From CAVZBW01 sp963778465 (GTDB taxonomy: Bacteria > Actinomycetota > Acidimicrobiia > Acidimicrobiales > RAAP-2), in the NCBI GenBank assembly GCA_963778465.1, contig CAVZUK010000003.1, positions 124,001 to 188,000 on the forward strand: a stretch of DNA of 64,000 nucleotides, in the 5' to 3' direction. Under the pieces are notes generated by a model. That model was not told the DNA's origin. It searched no databases and saw nothing but the letters and a program-made list of their open reading frames with translations. This document shows, piece after piece, positions 34,665 through 42,316 of this stretch (positions are counted from its first letter, which is position 1; every line of letters begins with the position of its first letter). Both the position numbers and the translations under genes were made by a program.

Positions 34665-35609
34665 CTAGACGGCCCGAGCGATCACCACGTAGCGCGAAGG
34701 ATCCTCACCCTCGGACCGGGTGACGACGCCCTCGAGCTCGTTGACGGTGTCGTGGACGACCTTGCGATCAGCCGCCGACATGGGCTCCAAGGCCCGCTCC
34801 TCGCCGGAGCTCACCACGTCCTCGGCCACCTTCTCGGCAAAGCGCTGGAGCGCCTCCGCACGCCGCTGGCGATAGCCGGCGACGTCGACCAGGATCCGAT
34901 CCGTCCGTGCCGGGAACTGCCGCTGAACGGCCGTCCGGGTGACCTCCTGCAATGCGGCCAGAGTTGTGCCCCGGGGACCGATCAAGACGCCCAGATCCTC
35001 CCCCTCCGCCGAAATCTCCACCGTGTCCTCGTCGACCACGCGACTCGCCACCGACGACTCGAATCCGTAGGCCCGAAGCAGGCCCGCGAGAAACGTCTTT
35101 CCCGCATCGCCCTGCTCCTCCAACGGGATCTCGTGTGCCACTTCCTGCCCCTCTCTCGGCTCCGCGCCCTCCGCTCGCGTCTCCCTGTCCTCGACCTGGC
35201 CCTGCGAGCCCCGCTCTGCGACGATCATCGCGCCCTCTCGGGCTGGTGGGCGGGTCCGGCTCCGGCTCCGCCGACTCGATGAGCCCGAGCCCTCCCCGCC
35301 CGACCGAGCGTCGTCTCCGCCCGACGCGCCATTGCGACTGGGAGCGCCCTGACGCGACCCGGATGCGCCGGACGCCTCGGAGCCCTCTTGTCCCCGTCGC
35401 GTCCGCGTCCTGCGGGAGCGTTTCGGGCGGGGACTCACCGGGCGTACCCGTGCCCGGACCCGAGCCTCCTCGCGCATGCGGCCGAAGAGACCGGTCCTGC
35501 CCTCGCTGACTACGACGATTTCCGCATCACCCTCTGCGATTCCCAACTGCGAGAGTGCGGATTCCTTCGCCTCGATGACGGTTCGACCCGTCACTTCCAC
35601 CCATTCCAC
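34665..35609 (-). CDS. jag: Jag family RNA-binding protein (KhpB)
   Basis: 314 residues from GTG 35609. The order is Jag_N (MEWVEVTGRTVIEAKESAL, LFGRMREEARVRARV), a 90-residue Arg/Ser/Gly/Glu-rich linker, a KH domain (LIGPRGTTLAALQEVTRTAV) and an R3H domain (RRAEALQRFAEKVAEDVV, ending in SSGEERALEPMSAADRKVVHD). It binds RNA and affects cell elongation and division in other bacteria. It starts four bases after the yidC stop, in the rpmH-rnpA-yidD-yidC-jag-rsmG run. Confidence 0.94.
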   Translation of the reverse strand: MEWVEVTGRTVIEAKESALSQLGIAEGDAEIVVVSEGRTGLFGRMREEARVRARVRPVSPRPKRSRRTRTRRGQEGSEASGASGSRQGAPSRNGASGGDDARSGGEGSGSSSRRSRSRTRPPAREGAMIVAERGSQGQVEDRETRAEGAEPREGQEVAHEIPLEEQGDAGKTFLAGLLRAYGFESSVASRVVDEDTVEISAEGEDLGVLIGPRGTTLAALQEVTRTAVQRQFPARTDRILVDVAGYRQRRAEALQRFAEKVAEDVVSSGEERALEPMSAADRKVVHDTVNELEGVVTRSEGEDPSRYVVIARAV

Positions 35610-35612
35610 GCG

Positions 35613-36758
35613 CTAGCGGGCCTTTCTCGCTCGCTTCGATTTCGATCGGGGGTGCTGCTTGGGTGCCGCCGGTTGCGGCTCCTGTCGTCGACGACTGGAG
35701 GACCCCGTGGGCCGCCTGGCGTTCCCTCCGCCGGTCGACCGGCCGGAGGCCCCGTTGGTGCTCGCACCGTTCGCTTTGTTCCCATTCCCCTTGGGCGGAC
35801 TCGATCTGCCCTTGGGGGAGGCCCCGCCGTTCGTGAGCGCGGCCGTGGCAGCAATGGGCGCGGGAGCCCCCTTTGCCTGGCTGCCGTTGCGACCCCCACT
35901 GCTGGCGCCGGCGCCGGCTGGCAGGGTGCGTTCGACTCGGGCGGGTTGCACGATACCCATTCGGAAGATCACGTCCTGCGTCCCGATCCGGATGGCCGTC
36001 GAGACAATCATGTAAATGACCACGGCAGCAGGAACCAAGAAATAGATATAAGCCATGAGCAGCGGCATGACCTTTTGCATGGTCTGCATTTGCTTGTTGG
36101 CTTGAGCTGCTGCTGGGTTCCTACGAGTCATCTGCGACATCTGGAAGTACTGCAATCCAACGGCGATGATGACGAGGACGAAGAACGGGATGGCGGCCCA
36201 TATCGAAGGGTGGTGGGAGAAGGGTCGATCGGCCAGGTTCATTCCGAAAGAGACCATCTGACCATGGCTGGCCACCAGGTCCTTGTACATCTGGGACGAG
36301 TGGGAGATGTACTTGGGTTGTGCCACCGTCTGGCCGTTTTGCGTGACGGTGGTGGTGATCCCCCGGATCAGGTCGTACAGGACGATCAGGAACGGCATCT
36401 GCAGCAGCATCGGGACGCAGCCGCTCGCGGGATTGACGCCCTTCTCCTTGTACAGGCGCATCATCTCGCGGTTGAGTTCCTCGCGGTTCTCTGCGCCCTT
36501 GTACTTCTGCTGCAGCTTCTTGATCTCGGGCTGCAGCTCCTGCATGGCGATCATCGACTTGGTGCTCTTGACCGTGAGCGGGGTCAAGACACCCATGACG
36601 ACGACCGTCAGGATGGCGATCGCAATGGCGTAATTGGGGACGACCGCATAGATCCCGGCGAGGATCGTCCCGAACAGCACGAATACGGGGTGGAAGATCT
36701 CCCCGATCGTGTGGAACAGGGAGTTCTCGGCGAGCACCGGGGTGAGGGCCGGGGTCAT
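35613..36758 (-). CDS. yidC: membrane protein insertase YidC
   Basis: 381 residues from ATG 36758, the family start just before the first helix (FHPVFVLFGTILAGIYAVV). The conserved inner core has LTPLTVKSTKSMIAMQELQPEIKKLQQKY, then MRLYKEKGVNPASGCVPMLLQMPFLI and the later LMAYIYFLVPAAVVIYMIVS pair of helices. There is no large periplasmic domain, as expected for Gram-positive bacteria. The C-terminal 90 residues are a Gly/Asn/Arg-rich basic tail, probably ribosome-binding. It inserts membrane proteins alone or with SecYEG. The stop lies four bases before jag. Confidence 0.96.
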   Translation of the reverse strand: MTPALTPVLAENSLFHTIGEIFHPVFVLFGTILAGIYAVVPNYAIAIAILTVVVMGVLTPLTVKSTKSMIAMQELQPEIKKLQQKYKGAENREELNREMMRLYKEKGVNPASGCVPMLLQMPFLIVLYDLIRGITTTVTQNGQTVAQPKYISHSSQMYKDLVASHGQMVSFGMNLADRPFSHHPSIWAAIPFFVLVIIAVGLQYFQMSQMTRRNPAAAQANKQMQTMQKVMPLLMAYIYFLVPAAVVIYMIVSTAIRIGTQDVIFRMGIVQPARVERTLPAGAGASSGGRNGSQAKGAPAPIAATAALTNGGASPKGRSSPPKGNGNKANGASTNGASGRSTGGGNARRPTGSSSRRRQEPQPAAPKQHPRSKSKRARKAR

Positions 36759-37009
36759 CGAGGACCTCTCGCCGTCCCAGCGGGCATCGGCACCGGGTCG
36801 ATACCCGAGGATCCCCAGGGGTGGCAGCGCGTCAGCCGCCGGATGCCCATCCACGAGCCCCGCACGGACCCGTGCACCTCGATGGCCTCCTTGGCGTACT
36901 CCGAGCAGCTCGGCCAGTACCGGCAACCGGAGGGCCGCCCCGCCCGGGCGGCCTGGTAGACGCCAATGGCCCCCGTCAGGGCACGCTGCCCTCGCTTCTT
37001 GGTCTTCAT
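36755..37009 (-). CDS. yidD: membrane protein insertion efficiency factor YidD
   Basis: 84 residues from ATG 37009. The family core is RALTGAIGVYQAARAGRPSGCRYWPSCSEYAKEAIEVHG with the Cys-rich CRYWPSCSEY motif, then WMGIRRLTRCHPWG. The ATG overlaps rnpA by four bases, and the stop overlaps yidC by four bases. Standard order within the rpmH operon. Confidence 0.95.
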   Translation of the reverse strand: MKTKKRGQRALTGAIGVYQAARAGRPSGCRYWPSCSEYAKEAIEVHGSVRGSWMGIRRLTRCHPWGSSGIDPVPMPAGTARGPR

Positions 37010-37359
37010 CGGGACTCCTCTGTCGACGCCGCCCTGATCAACGCCGATCGGACCGCTGCCGCCAGTTCCTCGTACTCGCACGTCGCCACCTCTGGGCGGC
37101 TGGAGATCAAATAGGCCCCTCGCCGCAGCTCGGGTGCCGCCGCTGCCGCTGCCGCCCGCATCCGGCGGCGAATTCGGTTCCGCGCCACGGCATTCCCGCA
37201 GCGCTTACTGACTGCATACGCTACCAGGGGGAACGGCATCCCGGACTGCGCTGGGACGTACGCCGCCCGCACCGGGCCTTGGGTCGCCCGGCGTGTGGTG
37301 CGGCTCAACTCGCCGAACAGCCTACGGTGCCGGATTCGGCCGATCGCCGGCGTCGCCAC
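37006..37359 (-). CDS. rnpA: ribonuclease P protein component
   Basis: 117 residues from GTG 37359. The conserved RNA-binding core is present: AYAVSKRCGNAVARNRIRRRMRAA, matching the RNxxKR-type motif. It assists the catalytic RNA in 5' maturation of tRNA. It starts 7 bases after rpmH and overlaps yidD. Confidence 0.95.
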   Translation of the reverse strand: MATPAIGRIRHRRLFGELSRTTRRATQGPVRAAYVPAQSGMPFPLVAYAVSKRCGNAVARNRIRRRMRAAAAAAAPELRRGAYLISSRPEVATCEYEELAAAVRSALIRAASTEESR

Positions 37360-37366
37360 GACGTCC

Positions 37367-37501
37367 TCACACCGTCAGCCGGCGGCGCCCCTTGAGGCGA
37401 CGGGCGCGGAGGACCGCTCGGCCGCCGCGCGTCGCCTTCCGCCGGCGAAATCCGTGCGTCTTGGCGCGCTTTCGGGTGTTCGGTTGGTACGTTCGCTTCA
37501 T
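37367..37501 (-). CDS. rpmH: 50S ribosomal protein L34
   Basis: 44 residues, ATG at 37501. The sequence begins MKRTYQPNTRKRAKTHGFRR and ends GRRRLTV, which is the universal L34 pattern. It is the first gene of the leftward operon from the origin. Confidence 0.96.
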   Translation of the reverse strand: MKRTYQPNTRKRAKTHGFRRRKATRGGRAVLRARRLKGRRRLTV

Positions 37502-37810
37502 CCCTCAGCCTTTCGCGTCGCCGTGGTCGCCATAGCCGCCGGCGGCCTGCTCATCCCGGCCAACTAGGCGTGGTCGGAACTTGCCGACGCCTCAAACCAG
37601 GCCACGACGCTTTGTTCAAGCGTACCTGCGTTTGAGACACCACACCCAGTCGGCGAAGGGGCCGGTGACCGTGCGAACCCGCCGTCATCCGATCGCCACT
37701 AGTCCGTCGGCCCGCAACGGTGTAGCGTCCTTCGATTACGCCCCGCAGTGTGAATCCCCACCTGTGGAGCAGCCTGTGGACAGCAAACACCGGCGCGTGC
37801 GGAGGAGCAG
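37502..37810. other. rpmH-dnaA intergenic region with DnaA-box-like sites
   Basis: 309 bases between divergent genes. TGTGGACAG at 37775-37783 and TGTGGAGCA at 37763-37771 are DnaA-box-like (reverse complements CTGTCCACA and TGCTCCACA). The region must hold the divergent promoters of dnaA and rpmH. A cttaagcg-free GC background gives no clear -10 element. Confidence 0.55.
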
Positions 37811-39226
37811 GTGAACGAAAGTGACGGCCTGTGGACGCAATGCGCGACGGCCCTCCGAACGAAGGTGCCCGAAGCAACCTGGCAACTTCTGTTCTCGGGC
37901 ATCGTTCCCCTTGCGCTCGACCAGCAGACCCTCGTCCTGGGGGTCCCCGATCGCCTCGTGCGAGAAGGGGTCGAGTCTCGCTTCCTGCCACTGATCGAAG
38001 AAACCCTGGCCACGGAAGCTGATCAGCCCCTGCGAGTCCACCTCCGGGTGCTCGAGGCGGGGACGGTGGCGTCGGCTCCCACGATTGCCCCGACCGCTAC
38101 CGCCGACGAGCCTTCCGATCCCCCTCGACGAACGAACCGGTCGACAACCCCCCCGCTCCGGTCCGTTTCGCCGACCGACGAGCCGCGGCGGCCCTCCGCC
38201 GGAGCACTCGACTCGCGCTTCACGTTCGAGTCTTTCGTGACCGCCTCGTCCAACCGCCTCGCGGCCGCGGCGGCCCAGGCCGTCGCCGAGACCCCCGGGC
38301 GCTCGTACAACCCGCTCTACATCTACGGCGACTCGGGCCTCGGCAAGACCCACCTCCTCCACGCCATCGGCAACTACGTCCTCGAGCACTTCCAGCACCA
38401 CCGCGTGCTGTACCTCACGACGGAGACGTTCCTGAACGACCTCGTCGAGGCCATCCGCTCGGGGACCACCAACGCGTTCAAGCGCCGCTACCGGGACTGC
38501 GATCTCCTGCTCATCGACGACGTCCAATTCATGCAAGACAAGGTCTCGCTCCAGGAGGAGTTCTTCCATACCTACAACGACCTCTACGGCGCGGCCAAGC
38601 AAATCGTCCTCACCTCGGACCGCTCGCCCAAGTCCATCGAGACACTCGAGGAACGGCTCCGCAGCCGCTTCCTCTCCGGCTTGATCACGAAGATCGACCC
38701 TCCGGACCTCGAGACCCGCCTGGCCATCCTGCGCATCAAGGCCGAGGCCGATCACGAGGACGTGCCCGACGACGTCCTGGAGTTCATCGCCACCCACATC
38801 CGCGACAACATCCGCGAGCTCGAGGGGGCTCTGATCCGGGTCAGCGCCTTTGCCAGCCTGAACGGCGAGCGCCCCTCCCTCGACCTGGCCGAACGCGTCC
38901 TCTCCGACATCATCTCGACCAGCGAGCCGCGACCCATCACGCCGCAGATGATCCTGGAGGCCACCGCGAATGCCTACGGCTTCCCCATCGACGCCCTCTG
39001 TGGACCCCTCCGCACCCGACCACTGGTCACGGCACGCCAGGTCGCCATGTACCTGGTCCGAAACCTCACGGACTACAGCTACCCGGCCATCGGCCGGCTC
39101 TTTGGTAACCGGGACCACACGACGGTCATCCACGCCGTCGAGAAGATCGGCACCCAGATGAAGGAGCGTCGTCCCATATACGAGCAGGTCACCGACCTCA
39201 TTCACCAGATCAAGTCCGGAACCTGA
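37811..39226 (+). CDS. dnaA: chromosomal replication initiator DnaA
   Basis: 471 residues from GTG 37811, with GGAGGAG just upstream. Domain I is short; a Pro/Thr-rich linker (about residues 85-145) follows. Domain III has Walker A YGDSGLGKTHLLHAIG (about 173), Walker B LLLIDDVQF and the sensor II-type arginine. Domain IV ends with the DnaA-box-binding signature FGNRDHTTVIHAVEKI. It melts the origin when bound to ATP. The dnaA-dnaN spacing and adjacent AT-rich element support a classical origin. Confidence 0.98.
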   Translation: MNESDGLWTQCATALRTKVPEATWQLLFSGIVPLALDQQTLVLGVPDRLVREGVESRFLPLIEETLATEADQPLRVHLRVLEAGTVASAPTIAPTATADEPSDPPRRTNRSTTPPLRSVSPTDEPRRPSAGALDSRFTFESFVTASSNRLAAAAAQAVAETPGRSYNPLYIYGDSGLGKTHLLHAIGNYVLEHFQHHRVLYLTTETFLNDLVEAIRSGTTNAFKRRYRDCDLLLIDDVQFMQDKVSLQEEFFHTYNDLYGAAKQIVLTSDRSPKSIETLEERLRSRFLSGLITKIDPPDLETRLAILRIKAEADHEDVPDDVLEFIATHIRDNIRELEGALIRVSAFASLNGERPSLDLAERVLSDIISTSEPRPITPQMILEATANAYGFPIDALCGPLRTRPLVTARQVAMYLVRNLTDYSYPAIGRLFGNRDHTTVIHAVEKIGTQMKERRPIYEQVTDLIHQIKSGT

Positions 39227-39513
39227 GGGTCTCGTGACCGCAAGGGGAACGAGGTGACGCCTTGGGGACGAGATGCGGGACAACTGTGGACGATCACCAC
39301 TCGTGCTGGGGACCGCAACGGGCATCGTCCCCAGACGCCGCCATTTGCCGGCCGCCTCGAAACCAGGCCTGCTGATACACCCACAGGGCAGCATTCCCCT
39401 CATGGTCGCTGACCTGGTACTTCCGTCCGGTATCCACAATCCACAAGCCCTACTACGACTATGTATTTAAATAAAAGAATTCCCCCAGGCGGGGATGCGA
39501 AGGAGATCGAAGG
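39227..39513. other. probable oriC between dnaA and dnaN
   Basis: 287 bases. TGTGGACGA at 39285-39293 reads TCGTCCACA in reverse, matching the actinobacterial DnaA box. GTATCCACA at 39430-39438 matches TTATCCACA at 8 of 9 positions, and CAATCCACA at 39437-39445 is a weaker overlap. An AT-rich element (39461-39482, ATGTATTTAAATAAAAGAATT) follows them directly and can serve as DNA unwinding element. In mycobacteria oriC lies in the same gap. Confidence 0.8.
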
Positions 39514-40638
39514 GTGAAGTTCCGTTGCGAACGTGATTCCTTGGTCGAGGTCCTCTCGTCCGCGGGCCGAGCGGCCAGCGCCCGCGGCGCCTCCTCCCAA
39601 GCGCTCTCCGGGTTGCTCCTGCATTGTGAGGGGAACCTCCTCACCGTGACGGGAACCGACCTCGATCTCACCATTCGCGCCCAGCAAGAGGCCATCGGTC
39701 TCGAGGACGGTTCGGCCGTCGTGCCCGCGCGGCTCGTGGCGGATGTGGTCCGTGCGCTCGAGCCGGGGGCGGTGACGATCGAGAGCGACGAGGAGAAGGT
39801 CGAGATCTCGGCGGCGCGCTCGCGTTTCGAGCTGCGCTCCTTCGCCGTCGTGGAATTCCCTGTCACGAACCTGCCGGTCGACGGTGGGGTGCGACTTCCG
39901 GCGGCGCTCCTCGCCGAGGGGTTGCGGCAGGTGGTTCGGGCCGCATCGAACGACGACGGTCGCCCGCTGCTGACCGGGGTTCTCGTGACCACGGACCACG
40001 GTGTGGTGCGCCTGGTCGCGACGGACTCCTACCGGTTGGCGATGCGGGATCTCGAGGGCACCAAGGCCTTCGAGGACCAGGAAGACACCTTGGTTCCGGC
40101 GCGGGCCCTCGCCGAGTTGCAGCGGTTGAGCGGGTCTTCGCTGGTCACGGCCTCGAGGGACGAGGAGTCTTCGGTGATCGTGGTGACGACCGCCAACGAG
40201 ATCAGCTTCAGCCTCGGCCCGGTCACGATCTCGACCCGGCTGCTCTCGGGGACGTATCCCGACTATCGCGCTCTGATCCCCGCCGAGTACCCCAACCGGT
40301 TGCACACGGGCAAGGAGTCCCTGCTCGCGGCACTCCGCCGCGTTCGGCTCCTGGTGCGTGACAACACGACGCCGGTACGCCTGTCCATGCGGCCCGGGGG
40401 AGTCGATCTCTCCGTGGTGTCTCAGGAGATTGGCGAGGCGACGGAGACGGTGGACGGTGATTTCACGGGCGAGGAGCTGTCCATCGCGTTCAATCCCTCG
40501 TATCTGATCGACGGCATCGAGGCGGTGCTGGACGACGAGGTGCTCGTCGAGAGCGCCGAGCCGTCGCGGCCGGCGACGGTACGTGCAGCGGATCGCGACG
40601 AATACCGATATCTCTTGATGCCTGTTCGCGTGTCTTGA
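39514..40638 (+). CDS. dnaN: DNA polymerase III sliding clamp beta
   Basis: 374 residues from GTG 39514 with AAGGAGAT about 10 bases upstream. The three-domain clamp reads KFRCERDSLVEVLSSAGRAA at the start, a central RLPAALLAEGLRQVVRAAS and a C-terminal TSYLIDGIEAVLDDEV, with the terminal YLLMPVRVS that lines the protein-binding pocket. It tethers the polymerase to DNA. It overlaps recF by four bases. Confidence 0.97.
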   Translation: MKFRCERDSLVEVLSSAGRAASARGASSQALSGLLLHCEGNLLTVTGTDLDLTIRAQQEAIGLEDGSAVVPARLVADVVRALEPGAVTIESDEEKVEISAARSRFELRSFAVVEFPVTNLPVDGGVRLPAALLAEGLRQVVRAASNDDGRPLLTGVLVTTDHGVVRLVATDSYRLAMRDLEGTKAFEDQEDTLVPARALAELQRLSGSSLVTASRDEESSVIVVTTANEISFSLGPVTISTRLLSGTYPDYRALIPAEYPNRLHTGKESLLAALRRVRLLVRDNTTPVRLSMRPGGVDLSVVSQEIGEATETVDGDFTGEELSIAFNPSYLIDGIEAVLDDEVLVESAEPSRPATVRAADRDEYRYLLMPVRVS

Positions 40639-41831
40639 GCACCTCCGTCGCGGCGACGCCGATGGACGACGAGACCGTCGCGGCGGGGTCGGGCGTGGCG
40701 AAGGCGGGCGCGGCGGGGACACAGGCCCTCGTCGATCTCGAGCTGCGCGACTTTCGTTGTTTCGAGCAGGTGCATCTGCAGCCCGCGACCGAGGGAATCA
40801 CGGTGCTCACGGGCCCGAACGGATCGGGTAAGACCAGCCTTCTCGAGGCGGTGGGGTACCTCGCGTTGCTGCGGTCCTTCCGGACGGCACAACGGGAGTC
40901 CCTCGTCCGTGGCGAGGCCGACCGGGCTTTCCTGCGGGGCTCGCTGGTCGACGCCGAGCGTCGTCTGCTCATCGAGGCCGAGATCGCACGGGCCGGCCGG
41001 TCTCGGGCGTTGCTCAATCGCCAGCCCGTGCAGTCGAGAAAAGTCCTGGCCGAGGCGGTGTCGGTGTCGATCTTCGCGCCGGAGGACCTCGATCTACTGC
41101 AAGGCGGTCCCGCGGCGCGGCGGCAGCTGCTCGACGAGGCGGCGGTGGCTCTTCGTCCCGCCGTGATGGCGTCGCAAGAGCAGTTCGAACGCGCCGTGCG
41201 TCAGCGCAACGCGGTGCTTCGTCAGGCCGGAGGCCAGGAGTCGACCGACATCGGGCGCACCCTGGATGTGTGGGACGACCGCCTCGCTGCGTCCGGAAGC
41301 GAGGTGCGAGTGGCGAGGGAGGGCCTGCTGACCGCCTTGCGACCACTCGTCGAGCGGGCCTATCGGCGCTTGACGGTCGGTTCGGACGCCGCCGAGGCGG
41401 AGGTGTCCCTGGGCTATCGAGGTTCGTGGGAGGGTTCGTTGCTCGAAGCTCTGCGAGCGTCACGGCATGCGGATCTGCGGCGGGGATCGACCGGCGTGGG
41501 ACCGCACCATGACGAGCTGGAGATTCGTCTGGCCGGTCGTGATGCGCGCCAACAGGCGTCTCAGGGGGAGCAGCGGTGCTTGGCGCTGGCGCTCCGGCTG
41601 GGTGTCCACGAGGTTGTGACGATCGAGCGGGGGGTTGCACCGCTCTTGATGCTCGACGACGTCTTCTCCGAGCTGGACCCGTTGCGCTCGAGAGCGCTGG
41701 TCGGCGCGGTGCCGCCGGGACAGACGCTGCTCACGACGGCTTCTCCCCTGCCCCCCGATCTCGAGGTTTCGAAGGTCGTGGACGTGACTCGGCCGTCTGG
41801 TTCCGGAGCCGCAGGGGGCGACCGTGCGTGA
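40635..41831 (+). CDS. recF: DNA replication and repair protein RecF
   Basis: 398 residues, start TTG 40635 overlapping dnaN. An Ala/Gly-rich N-terminal leader of about 35 residues precedes the core, which may mean that a later start is used. The core has Walker A TVLTGPNGSGKTSLLEAVGYL, the SQGEQRCLALALRLG signature and Walker B PLLMLDDVFSELD with a final ASPLPPDLE. It helps load RecA at gaps and restart forks. Confidence 0.93.
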   Translation: MSTSVAATPMDDETVAAGSGVAKAGAAGTQALVDLELRDFRCFEQVHLQPATEGITVLTGPNGSGKTSLLEAVGYLALLRSFRTAQRESLVRGEADRAFLRGSLVDAERRLLIEAEIARAGRSRALLNRQPVQSRKVLAEAVSVSIFAPEDLDLLQGGPAARRQLLDEAAVALRPAVMASQEQFERAVRQRNAVLRQAGGQESTDIGRTLDVWDDRLAASGSEVRVAREGLLTALRPLVERAYRRLTVGSDAAEAEVSLGYRGSWEGSLLEALRASRHADLRRGSTGVGPHHDELEIRLAGRDARQQASQGEQRCLALALRLGVHEVVTIERGVAPLLMLDDVFSELDPLRSRALVGAVPPGQTLLTTASPLPPDLEVSKVVDVTRPSGSGAAGGDRA

Positions 41832-42132
41832 CGGAGAGGTGCGGCCCGACGCGACGCGGATCGGCGACGTCTTGGCGGCGGCGGTCGGTCGAGGCTCTGC
41901 CGAGCTGCAGGTCATGGTCGTGGTCTTCGCCCGCTGGGAGGAGGTCGTAGGGGGGCGAGTGGCCCGCCACGCCCAACCCCTCCGGGTGGAGGGCGACACT
42001 CTTGTGGTGGCTGTCGACCAGGGCGTTTGGGCGACGCAGATGCGCGTGCTCAGCGCGGAGATCGGTGGCCGCCTGAGCGATCTCACGGCGGGGGAGCTGC
42101 GGTCCCTCCGGATCGTGGCTACCGGGGGCTAG
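41824..42132 (+). CDS. DUF721 (DciA-like) protein
   Basis: 102 residues from GTG 41824, overlapping recF by 8 bases. The pattern FARWEEVVGGRVARHAQPLRVEGDTLVVAVDQGVWATQMR is the DUF721 domain, which in DciA proteins contacts and loads the replicative helicase. The mycobacterial homologue sits at the same place between recF and gyrB. A short N-terminal extension seen in DciA proteins is largely missing. Confidence 0.85.
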   Translation: MRDGEVRPDATRIGDVLAAAVGRGSAELQVMVVVFARWEEVVGGRVARHAQPLRVEGDTLVVAVDQGVWATQMRVLSAEIGGRLSDLTAGELRSLRIVATGG

Positions 42133-42316
42133 CCGTCGCCGGCATGGCGACCTCACGCCGGCGATCGCCGGCGACGCCGACGGAGACGCGGAAGCATCCG
42201 ACTTGTCCGGTAAACTGTGTACCTCGCACCGGTCGATCGCCGGTCGGTTTCGCAGAGACCAGGACCGGATCTGCGGCCTGGTGCCCGACTGGACCGGTAA
42301 CGTCGAAAGGCCGCGT
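42133..42316. other. DUF721-gyrB intergenic region
   Basis: 184 bases with an 18-bp palindrome listed separately. A TAAACT at about 42210 may be a -10 element for gyrB. Confidence 0.4.
42156..42173. terminator. 18-bp perfect palindrome upstream of gyrB
   Basis: CGCCGGCGATCGCCGGCG reads the same on both strands. It follows the DUF721 stop by 24 bases, so it may end the dnaN-recF-DUF721 transcript. No U-tract follows. It may instead be an operator for gyrB. Confidence 0.4.
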
